The notes below the pieces were generated by a model. That model did not search any database. It saw nothing but the letters and a program-made list of their open reading frames with translations, and had not been told where the DNA came from. DNA of 35,614 bases, from NCBI RefSeq assembly GCF_001984095.1, contig NZ_LYVQ01000041.1, forward strand, positions 1 to 35,614, in the 5' to 3' direction. A program made the position numbers and the translations under genes. Position 1 is the first letter of the stretch. Every line of letters starts with the position of its first letter. Source of the stretch: Pelomonas sp. KK5 (GTDB lineage Bacteria; Pseudomonadota; Gammaproteobacteria; Burkholderiales; Burkholderiaceae_C). This document shows positions 1-6,443 of the stretch, piece by piece.

Positions 1-632
1 TCTCCAACCAGCGCAACCGGCGCCGCGACGGCCGCCTGCCCTGGCGCCAGCTGGCGCCCTCGCTGCTGCTGATCGCGGCCGGCATCGCCTGCGTCAACCA
101 GGTGGAGCTGGCGGCGCTGGGGGCGGCCGATGCGGACTCGCTGGCCCGCTACCTGCAGGGTGCGGGCCTGGCGGTGGCGGCGGTGGCCTGCTGGACCTGG
201 TACCCGATCCGCAATGCCGACTGGCTGCGCGCCCATGCCGACCGGAGCCCGCGCGCCTGGGCCACGGCACAGGGCCTGGTGACGCTGCCGATGGCGCTGG
301 CGGGGCTGGCGGCGATCGTCGTGCTGCGGCCCTGGCTGCTGGCGCCGGACTTCGCCCTGCCGCTGGGCCCGCGGCCACCGGCCTTCACCGGGCTGATGCT
401 GGCGGTGGGCCTGTTCGCGTCCTGGCTTGGCACCCTGTGCTGGAACGAGGCCAGCCAGCGCCTGCCGACGGCACTGGTGGGCCAGCTGATCGTGTTCGAG
501 ACCCTGTCCGCGCTGGCCTACGCCTTCGCGCTGCAGGGCCGGATGCCGCAGCCGCTGGCGCTGCTGGGCATCGGGCTGCTGGTGGTGGGCGTGATCCGGG
601 CGCTGCGCGTGAAACCCGTGGCACACCCCTGA
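1..632 (+). CDS. EamA/DMT-family permease, 5' end cut off by window
   Basis: This is the C-terminal part of an inner-membrane transporter of the drug/metabolite transporter superfamily. The reading frame is already open at base 3, so the true start lies outside the window. A GTG at 102 is internal to the frame and is not the start. Several hydrophobic helices are visible. The last block, about residues 110-170 counted from that GTG, has the classic EamA second-repeat pattern: a Trp-Asn-Glu-Ala segment with an SQRLP loop, then a long hydrophobic hairpin ending in a basic tail. The substrate cannot be told from sequence. It stands apart from the cassette downstream, separated by a 210-bp promoter region. 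Confidence 0.85.
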   Translation, partial: SNQRNRRRDGRLPWRQLAPSLLLIAAGIACVNQVELAALGAADADSLARYLQGAGLAVAAVACWTWYPIRNADWLRAHADRSPRAWATAQGLVTLPMALAGLAAIVVLRPWLLAPDFALPLGPRPPAFTGLMLAVGLFASWLGTLCWNEASQRLPTALVGQLIVFETLSALAYAFALQGRMPQPLALLGIGLLVVGVIRALRVKPVAHP

Positions 633-698
633 GCCGCGGGGGAGCCGTCCGTCATCAATTTGCGGTTAAATCGCGAAGAACCATCCCTAGCATTTGGG

Positions 699-716
699 AA
701 CACTGTCGACAATGTT
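699..716. promoter_or_regulatory. 18-bp palindrome, candidate activator-binding site
   Basis: AACAcTGTCGACAaTGTT is an 18-bp dyad with one mismatched pair, centred on the perfect 8-bp palindrome TGTCGACA. It lies in an unusually AT-rich stretch about 100 bp upstream of the -24/-12 promoter at 794-809. That is the usual distance for an upstream activating site of a sigma-54 enhancer-binding protein. The regulator is not in this window. Role inferred from position and symmetry. Confidence 0.5.
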
Positions 717-793
717 TACAGTCGGCGGCGATTTCCCGGTCACTGGCGGGGGATGTCTCGGATAAGTACCTGATTTCAGCGACAAAATCCCAC

Positions 794-809
794 CGGCCCG
801 GACCTTGCT
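794..809 (+). promoter_or_regulatory. Sigma-54 (-24/-12) promoter
   Basis: CGGCCCGGACCTTGCT matches the sigma-54 consensus TGGCACG-N4-TTGCW at all but two positions. The near-invariant GG (795-796) and GC (807-808) are exactly ten bases apart. Transcription would begin near 820, leaving a leader of about 23 nt that contains the GGAGG ribosome site at 833-837 before the ATG at 843. It would drive the HPr-rel-A cassette. Confidence 0.6.
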
Positions 810-842
810 TGTCTGGTCTGAGATACGAACACGGAGGTCCCC

Positions 843-1424
843 ATGTCCACCCAGCCCGAAGCTCCCCGCGACGAAACGCCGCTGCAAGGCGTCGTGCTGG
901 CGCGCCGGCGCGCGCTGCTCTCAGGCCTGGGCAAGGGCGGCGCGGTGCTGGCCGTGGCGGCCAAGCCGATCCAGTCGCTGGCCGGCTCCACCATCATCAC
1001 CTGCCAGAACGGCACGACCAAGGTCCACGCCACGGTGTCGGGCTGCGGCTCGGCGGTGAACTCGATCGTGGCCGGCGGCGGCGTGACGCAGGTCGACTGC
1101 AAGGGCTACCACCACAGCTACTGGTGCCAGACCGGCGTGACCTGGCCGTCCGGCTGCTCGAAGTCGGCGACCTTCTACGACTGCTTCCAGACCTACCTGC
1201 CCAACGGCACCAACAAGACCGTCATGAACTGCCTGAAGGCCAATGACGACTCGTCGATCTGGTGCGCCGCCTACCTGAACTCGCTGAAGTTCTACTCGGC
1301 CGGCACCTTCCCGTATTCGACCACCACCACCGGCGGCCTGAAGGGCGTGCGCCAGTGGTACACGGACAGCCAGAAGAGCCAGGCCCAGACCCTCTGGACC
1401 CTGACCAATAAAGCGACCAGTTGA
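843..1424 (+). CDS. Tat-like, eight-cysteine exported protein; candidate substrate of the HPr-rel-A cassette
   Basis: I do not recognise this 193-residue family. Residues 1-20 form a polar leader. Residues 21-23 are Arg-Arg-Arg followed by ALLSGL and a Gly/Ala-rich hydrophobic stretch to about residue 47, which resembles a twin-arginine signal. The mature part is rich in Thr, Ser, Gly and Tyr and has eight cysteines, an even number that suggests disulfides after export. It ends in Ala-Thr-Ser. The start is fixed by GGAGG six bases before the ATG. It is first in a run of overlapping genes: its TGA overlaps the TTG start of the PqqD-like gene. PqqD-like proteins bind leaders of modified peptides, so I infer, without direct proof, that this is the substrate. 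It could equally be an unrelated secreted protein. Confidence 0.75.
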   Translation: MSTQPEAPRDETPLQGVVLARRRALLSGLGKGGAVLAVAAKPIQSLAGSTIITCQNGTTKVHATVSGCGSAVNSIVAGGGVTQVDCKGYHHSYWCQTGVTWPSGCSKSATFYDCFQTYLPNGTNKTVMNCLKANDDSSIWCAAYLNSLKFYSAGTFPYSTTTTGGLKGVRQWYTDSQKSQAQTLWTLTNKATS

Positions 1425-1744
1425 CGCCTCCACCGGAAGCCGACGCCGGCGCCCGGGAGGAACGCTGGGCCCTGGCGCCGTTGGTCGACCTGCACTGGCG
1501 CCGCTGGGAGCGGGAATGGCTGGTCTTCGACAGCGGCTCGGGCCAGACCCACATGCTCGATACCCTCGACGCGCTGGTCCTGCTGATGCTGGAACCCGGC
1601 GCGGCCGCGCCCGCGACCATTGCCGAGGCCATCGCGGCCGAGCTGGAGCTCGATCCGGCTGAAACGGGCGACGTGCTGGAACGCCTGCCCGAGTCCCTCG
1701 CCTCGCTGCAGCGCCTGGGCCTGACCGCTACGATCGACGGATGA
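1421..1744 (+). CDS. HPr-rel-A system PqqD-family peptide chaperone
   Basis: This 107-residue protein resembles PqqD, whose winged-helix fold binds the leader peptide of a precursor and presents it to modifying enzymes. After about 16 Pro/Glu-rich residues it shows the W-x-L-x-P core, a Trp-Arg-Arg-Trp segment, a VFDSGSGQTHML strand-turn and a leucine-rich C-terminal helical half, all typical of the subgroup found beside HprK-related kinase A. The start is probably TTG at 1421, overlapping the previous stop (TTGA), because no suitable ATG lies near the conserved N-terminal core. Its stop overlaps the kinase ATG (ATGA), so the two are probably translationally coupled. The binding partner is unproven; the upstream Cys-rich protein is the obvious candidate. 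Confidence 0.8.
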   Translation: MTPPPEADAGAREERWALAPLVDLHWRRWEREWLVFDSGSGQTHMLDTLDALVLLMLEPGAAAPATIAEAIAAELELDPAETGDVLERLPESLASLQRLGLTATIDG

Positions 1745-2682
1745 CGCCGCTGCTGAGTTCCCTGGGCCAGGCCGAGATCGCGCGCCGGCTGGCCGGCCCG
1801 GGACTGGGCCTGCGCAGCGGCCGCTTCGGCTTCCGCATCCGCTCGCCGATCGAATCGATCGCCGCCGGCATGGGCCTGCTCTATGCCGACTACCCGCTGC
1901 TGGCCGAGGACGAGTTCGCCGATTTCCGTCTCGACCTGCCCACCGGCACCGGCCTGCACCGCTTCTGGCGCCCGCAGGTGAAGGTGCTGCACAACAACTT
2001 CCGGCCCTTCGAGCCGCTGCCGCTGGCGCATGCCTATCCGCAGATGGAATGGGCGATGAACTGGTGCATCGCCGGCTATGCCCATGACTACCTGATGCTG
2101 CACGCCGCCGTGCTGGAGCGCGACGGCCTGGCCCTGGTGCTGCCGGCCCCGCCGGGCTCCGGCAAGAGCACGCTGTGCGCCGGCCTGCTGCACCGCGGCT
2201 GGCGGCTGCTGACCGACGAGCTGGCCCTGGTCTCGCTGGACGAGGCCGACCGGCGCATCACGCCGCTGGTCCGCCCGGTGAGCATCAAGAACGAGTCGGT
2301 GGAGGTGCTGCGGCGCTTCGAGCCCGCCGTCGTGTTCAACGAGGTGACCCACGGCACGGCCAAGGGCTCCGTCACCCACATGAAGGTGCCGGCCGAACAG
2401 GTGCGGCGCATGGATGAAGTGGCGCTGCCGCGCTGGCTGGTCTTCCCCCGCTACGTGCCGGAGGCCGACCCCGTGCTGCTGCCGCGCTCCAGGGCAGACA
2501 GCGCGATCGAGCTGGGCCGCAACTCCTTCAACTACCCGCTGCTGGGCCGCCAGGGCTTCGAGGCCCTGGGCGATCTGGTCGACGCCTGCCACTGCTACGA
2601 CTTCAGCTACAGCCGGCTGGACGATGCGGTGGAGGTCTTCGACGGCCTGGTGCGCGCCGAGCGGGAAGGTGCGACCAGATGA
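1741..2682 (+). CDS. HprK-related kinase A
   Basis: This 313-residue protein carries the P-loop kinase fold of the C-terminal half of HPr kinase/phosphorylase, the enzyme that phosphorylates a serine on HPr. Residues 135-144 form the Walker A loop PAPPGSGKST (Lys142), preceded by the strand HAAVLERDG and followed by GWRLLTDELALV, the region of the acidic pair in HprK. No sugar phosphotransferase genes lie nearby, so HPr is an unlikely substrate. HprK homologues also act as peptide kinases, for example tailoring paeninodin-type lasso peptides at a terminal serine. A role in modifying a cassette-encoded protein is therefore a reasonable inference. It overlaps both neighbours by 4 bp (ATGA). Confidence 0.85.
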   Translation: MTPLLSSLGQAEIARRLAGPGLGLRSGRFGFRIRSPIESIAAGMGLLYADYPLLAEDEFADFRLDLPTGTGLHRFWRPQVKVLHNNFRPFEPLPLAHAYPQMEWAMNWCIAGYAHDYLMLHAAVLERDGLALVLPAPPGSGKSTLCAGLLHRGWRLLTDELALVSLDEADRRITPLVRPVSIKNESVEVLRRFEPAVVFNEVTHGTAKGSVTHMKVPAEQVRRMDEVALPRWLVFPRYVPEADPVLLPRSRADSAIELGRNSFNYPLLGRQGFEALGDLVDACHCYDFSYSRLDDAVEVFDGLVRAEREGATR

Positions 2683-3779
2683 TGGACGGCGACCTGATGA
2701 CCCCGCTGTTCGCGGCGCCGCAGCGCCTGCCCGGCTGGACGCCGCGGCAGTGGGAGACCGGGCTGGACCAGGCGGAGAGCGCGCAGCTGCTGTCCCGCCT
2801 GGCGGTGACCGCGCGGGCCGGCGGCTGGTTCGATGCGATTCCGGCGGGGCCGCGCTTCCATGTCGGCAGCTCGCTGCGCCTGGTCGAGCGCCAGCGCCAC
2901 GAGGTGAGCTGGGAAGTCGAGCAGATCCGCCAGTCGATGCGCGCCGTGCCAGAGACCCGCGATGTGCCGGTCGTGCTGCTCAAGGGCGCGGCCTACCTGC
3001 GCGCCGGCCTGCCGCCGGCCGCCGGGCGCCTGTTCTCGGACATCGACATCCTGGTCCCGCGCGGCAGCATCGTGGATACCGAGGGCGCGCTGATGGCCGG
3101 CGGCTGGGTCAGCGACGAGCGCGACGCCTACAACCAGATGTACTACCGCCGCTGGATGCACGAGGTGCCCTCGCTGCGCCACCTGCGGCGCCACTCGGTG
3201 ATCGACCTGCACCACACGATCGCGCCGCCGACCTCTCGCTTCAAGGTCGACGGCGCCCGGCTGCTGGAGCGCATCCGCCCGATCGCGGACGCCCCCGGCC
3301 TGTACATCCTCGGCCCCGAGGACATGCTGCTGCACAGCGCCGTCCACCTGTTCCAGGAAGGCGAGTTCGACCGCGGCCTGCGCGACCTGCTGGACATGCA
3401 GGACCTGCTGCGGCACTTCGAGCGCGAGGAGGGCGCGGGCTACTGGCCGGCGCTGCTGGCGCGGGCCCGCGAGCTGGGCCTGCACGTGCCGCTGCACCAT
3501 GCGCTGACCCAGCTGCAGCGCCTGTTCGGCCCGCTGGTGCCGCCGGCGCTGGCCGCCGAGGTCGCGGCGCTGCGCCCGCGCGGCGGCGCGCCAATGGCGC
3601 GGCTGCTGGTGCTGGCCCTGCGGCCGGACCACCCCAGCTGCGATACTCGCTGGACCGGCTGGGCACGCTGGTTGCTGTACGTGCGATCGCACTACCTGCG
3701 CATGCCGCTGCCGCTGGTGCTGGTGCACCTGGCGCGCAAGGCCTGGATGCGGCGCTTCCCGCCCAAGCCAGCCGCTTGA
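2679..3779 (+). CDS. Uncharacterised nucleotidyltransferase (NTP_transf_5 family)
   Basis: This 366-residue protein has the signature of PF14907: VVLLKGAAYL near residues 98-107 (Lys102-Gly103), then RLFSDIDILVP with metal-binding Asp121 and Asp123. Members share the polymerase-beta-like nucleotidyltransferase fold and are often found in peptide-modification clusters; their acceptors are mostly unknown. The C-terminal two-thirds is helical and ends in a basic tail. Its ATG overlaps the kinase stop (ATGATG), placing it in the same transcription unit. Together with the PqqD-like and HprK-like proteins it completes the HPr-rel-A set. The actual nucleotide and target cannot be read from sequence. 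Confidence 0.85.
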   Translation: MMDGDLMTPLFAAPQRLPGWTPRQWETGLDQAESAQLLSRLAVTARAGGWFDAIPAGPRFHVGSSLRLVERQRHEVSWEVEQIRQSMRAVPETRDVPVVLLKGAAYLRAGLPPAAGRLFSDIDILVPRGSIVDTEGALMAGGWVSDERDAYNQMYYRRWMHEVPSLRHLRRHSVIDLHHTIAPPTSRFKVDGARLLERIRPIADAPGLYILGPEDMLLHSAVHLFQEGEFDRGLRDLLDMQDLLRHFEREEGAGYWPALLARARELGLHVPLHHALTQLQRLFGPLVPPALAAEVAALRPRGGAPMARLLVLALRPDHPSCDTRWTGWARWLLYVRSHYLRMPLPLVLVHLARKAWMRRFPPKPAA

Positions 3780-3815
3780 ACCGCTTGAGCAGAAAGCAGG
3801 ACGGAGACGGACACG

Positions 3816-4595
3816 ATGGTGGATCGCGCAAGGCGTTGCTTGCTGGGGCTGCCGCTGATCGTGCCGGCTGCCGTGGCGCGCGCTGCCGACGAGACGCCCG
3901 AGACCTCGCTCACCGTCCTGGCCGAGCCGGTGCGGCCGTATTCCTACCAGGACGCCGACGGCCGCCCCACCGGCTACGCGATCGAGCTGATGCAGGAGAT
4001 GCTGCGCCGCTGCCGCCTGGGCAGCCAGGTCGAGTTCAACTCCTGGACCAGCGCCTACCAGCGCGCGCTGGCCGAGCCGCGGGTGCTGCTGGTCAGCATC
4101 GTGCGGCTGCCCGAGCGCGAGCCCTACTTCTACTGGCTCGGGCCCACCGCCTCGCGCCGCGCCTACCTGTACCGGCTGAAGTCGCGGGCCGACGTGCGCG
4201 TCAGCACGCTGGACAGCGTCCGCGGCTACCGCATCGGCGTGATCCGCGACGACGCCACCGAGCGCGACCTGCTGGCCCGGGGTTTCGAGCTGGGCCGCCA
4301 GCTGGATCGCAGCCCCGACCACGCCGCGCTGCTGCGCAAGCTCTTCGCAGGCCGCTGTGACCTGATCGCGCTGAACAGCACCGTGGCGGCCGCCACCTTC
4401 GAGAGCTTCGGCTACGACTTCGGCCGGGTGGAGCCGGTGCTCAAGCTGTCCGACTTCAAGCTCTACATGGGGCTGAGCCGCAGCAGCACGCCGGCGTTGC
4501 ATGCGCGGCTGCAGGCGGCGTGGGAGTCGATGCGGCGCGACGGCACGGTGGCCGCACTGGCCGCCAGGTATCCGGCCGTGTCGCTGCAGGACTGA
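3816..4595 (+). CDS. Periplasmic solute-binding protein, SBP_bac_3-like
   Basis: This 259-residue protein starts with a signal peptide of about 23 residues (basic MVDRARR, hydrophobic core, ARA cleavage motif). It then shows the family-3 binding-protein pattern: a first strand with PYSYQDADGRPTGYAIELM, the lobe-crossing region near YRIGVIRDD, and CDLIALN toward the end. No permease or ATPase lies beside it, so it may be a stand-alone sensor or scavenger rather than part of an ABC importer. GGAG lies about nine bases before the ATG. The 36-bp gap after the nucleotidyltransferase suggests co-transcription with the HPr-rel-A cassette, but a functional link is unproven. Confidence 0.75.
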   Translation: MVDRARRCLLGLPLIVPAAVARAADETPETSLTVLAEPVRPYSYQDADGRPTGYAIELMQEMLRRCRLGSQVEFNSWTSAYQRALAEPRVLLVSIVRLPEREPYFYWLGPTASRRAYLYRLKSRADVRVSTLDSVRGYRIGVIRDDATERDLLARGFELGRQLDRSPDHAALLRKLFAGRCDLIALNSTVAAATFESFGYDFGRVEPVLKLSDFKLYMGLSRSSTPALHARLQAAWESMRRDGTVAALAARYPAVSLQD

Positions 4596-4622
4596 CTGAC
4601 TGACCGACTGACCGACCGACCG
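4590..4622. repeat. Degenerate GACT/GACC tetranucleotide tract
   Basis: About eight tandem copies of GACT or GACC run from the last sense codon of the binding-protein gene into the short gap before the convergent peptidase gene. The first copies contain the stop codon and further TGA triplets. Copy-number change here would alter only the very C-terminus. Confidence 0.8.
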
Positions 4623-4625
4623 GCC

Positions 4626-5516
4626 TCAGAGCGACGTCGTATTGAAGGTGTCGCAGTCCTTCAGCTTTGCGCTGCTCATGCCCCGCTTGAACCAGCGCAC
4701 TCGCTGCTCGCTGCTGCCGTGGGTGAAGCTCTCCGGCATCACCGTGCCGCGCGCCTTGCGCTGCAGCGTGTCGTCGCCGATCTGGGTGGCCGCGTTCAGC
4801 GCCTCCTCGACGTCGCCGGCCTCCAGCCAGTGCTTCTTCTCCTGCGAGAGCGCGGCCCAGACGCCGGCATAGCAGTCCGCCTGCAGCTCCAACCTCACGC
4901 TGGCCGCATTGCCCTCGCGCTCGTTGTGCTGCTGGCGGTAGCGGTCCACCTTCTCGCTGGTGCCCAGCAGGTACTGCAGGTGGTGGCCCACCTCGTGGGC
5001 GATCACGTAGGCCTGGGCGAAGTCGCCCGGCGCGCCGAGCTGGTTCTTCATCGTCTCGTAGAAGCTCAGGTCGATGTAGACCTTCTGGTCGGCCGGGCAG
5101 TAGAACGGCCCGGTGGCGGACTGGCCCGCGCCGCAGGCGGTGGCGGTGCGGCCGCGGAACAGGTGCAGGTGCGGCGCCACGTATTTCTGGTTGCTGCGGG
5201 CGAAGTACTCGGTCCAGACGTCCTCGGTGCTGGCCAGGATCACCGAGACGAAGCGGGCGGACGGGTCGGTCGGTTTGCTGGTCGGCGTGGGCGCCTGCTG
5301 CTGCTGCGGGGCCATGCCGCCGCCACCGCCTTGCATCAGGCCCAGCACCGTCAAGGGGTTGATGCCGAAGGCCCAGGAGGCCAGCAGCGCGATCGCGATG
5401 CCGCCGATGCCGATGCCGCGGCCGCCGCCGAAACCGAAGCCGCCGCCACCACCACCACCACCACCGGAGCGCCCGTCCTCGACGTTGTCACTCTCGCGTT
5501 CACCTTCCCACTTCAT
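4626..5516 (-). CDS. ypfJ: Neutral zinc metallopeptidase, YpfJ family
   Basis: This is a 296-residue membrane-anchored protein of the YpfJ/KPN_02809 family. The start at 5516 gives the family's typical opening [16 protein letters not shown] and has AGGAG seven bases upstream; a longer frame adds 15 residues with no support. A poly-Gly stretch of about 25 residues precedes a single transmembrane helix ([18 protein letters not shown]). The catalytic motif is HEVGH with His174, Glu175 and His178, followed by ELQADCYAG, where the third zinc ligand is expected. Physiological substrates of the family are unknown. It is transcribed divergently from the GSGD-repeat protein, with 150 bp between them. 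Confidence 0.9.
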   Translation of the reverse strand: MKWEGERESDNVEDGRSGGGGGGGGGFGFGGGRGIGIGGIAIALLASWAFGINPLTVLGLMQGGGGGMAPQQQQAPTPTSKPTDPSARFVSVILASTEDVWTEYFARSNQKYVAPHLHLFRGRTATACGAGQSATGPFYCPADQKVYIDLSFYETMKNQLGAPGDFAQAYVIAHEVGHHLQYLLGTSEKVDRYRQQHNEREGNAASVRLELQADCYAGVWAALSQEKKHWLEAGDVEEALNAATQIGDDTLQRKARGTVMPESFTHGSSEQRVRWFKRGMSSAKLKDCDTFNTTSL

Positions 5517-5666
5517 TGCCGACTCCTGCGAAGAAAAAGCCGCTGCGCCCGTCTTGTGCAAGCGCAGCCTGTCCTGTGGATTCTGCAGCCTGTCGGCAAT
5601 CGGTGGGCCGCCGCAATCGCGCTTCCCATACTTGCGGCTTCAACCCTTGCAGAGCGACACATCCTC

Positions 5667-6434
5667 ATGAAGAAGAACATGCACCGCCGCAGCCTCGTCC
5701 TTGGCGCGCTCCTGCTGGCCGCCGCCGCCGGCGCCCAGGCCTGGACCTTCACGATCAACACCGCGACCGAGTACGGCCCGGCCGGCCAGCGCATCAAGGG
5801 CTCCGGCGTGATGGTCGAGCGCAGCCGCAGCGTCGCTCCGTTCAGCAAGCTGCGCCTGGAAGGCCCGCTGGACCTGCGCGTCAGCCAGGCCGCGGCCGAC
5901 GCGGTGCGCATCCATGCCGACGACAACATCGAGCCGCTGGTCGAGAGCCGCGTCGAGGGCGACACGCTGATCCTGCGCCTGCGGCCGGGCACCGGCTTCA
6001 GCACGCGCCACGCGCCCAGCATCGTGGTCGATGCGCGCACGCTGCAGGCCATCGCCGTCGACGGCTCCGGCGACCTCAGCATGGAGCGCTTCAAGGGCGA
6101 TGCGCTGAGCCTGGCGCTGTCGGGCTCCGGCGACCTGCGCATCGGCCAGATCGAGGTGCGCGATTTCAACGTGGACATGCGCGGCTCCGGCGACGTGCAG
6201 GTGGCCGGCAGCGCGCAGACGCAGAGCTGGTCGCTGCACGGCTCGGGCGACGTGGACGCGCGCCGGCTGGACGGCCGTACGATCAAGGCCCGGCTGACCG
6301 GCTCGGGCGATATGAGCGTCGGTTCGGCCGACACGCTGGACGTGGAGATCAACGGCTCCGGCGACGTGAGCTACAGCGGCCGACCGCAGCTTCACCAGCG
6401 CGTGAACGGCTCCGGCGAAGTCAGCCGGCGCTGA
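5667..6434 (+). CDS. Head GIN domain (DUF2807) protein with GSGD repeats
   Basis: This is a 255-residue exported protein. The N-terminus has a signal peptide, MKKNMHRR then a hydrophobic Ala/Leu core ending AGAQA near residue 24; ATG 5679 is an alternative start. The mature protein matches the putative auto-transporter adhesin head GIN domain. Seven copies of the turn GSGD (the last is GSGE) recur roughly every 15-25 residues from about residue 130 to the end, as expected for a right-handed beta-helix-like stack with a Gly-Ser-Gly-Asp turn per rung. The biological role of stand-alone members is unknown; they are usually periplasmic or surface proteins. The gene converges with the ABC transporter gene, with only 9 bp between stops. 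Confidence 0.85.
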   Translation: MKKNMHRRSLVLGALLLAAAAGAQAWTFTINTATEYGPAGQRIKGSGVMVERSRSVAPFSKLRLEGPLDLRVSQAAADAVRIHADDNIEPLVESRVEGDTLILRLRPGTGFSTRHAPSIVVDARTLQAIAVDGSGDLSMERFKGDALSLALSGSGDLRIGQIEVRDFNVDMRGSGDVQVAGSAQTQSWSLHGSGDVDARRLDGRTIKARLTGSGDMSVGSADTLDVEINGSGDVSYSGRPQLHQRVNGSGEVSRR

Positions 6435-6443
6435 GCGGCCCGC

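Noticed and set aside
2414-4360. A 648-codon plus-strand frame over the kinase and nucleotidyltransferase genes
   Set aside because: Its translation is low-complexity Ala/Arg/Gly/Pro, and the overlapping frames contain recognisable domains.
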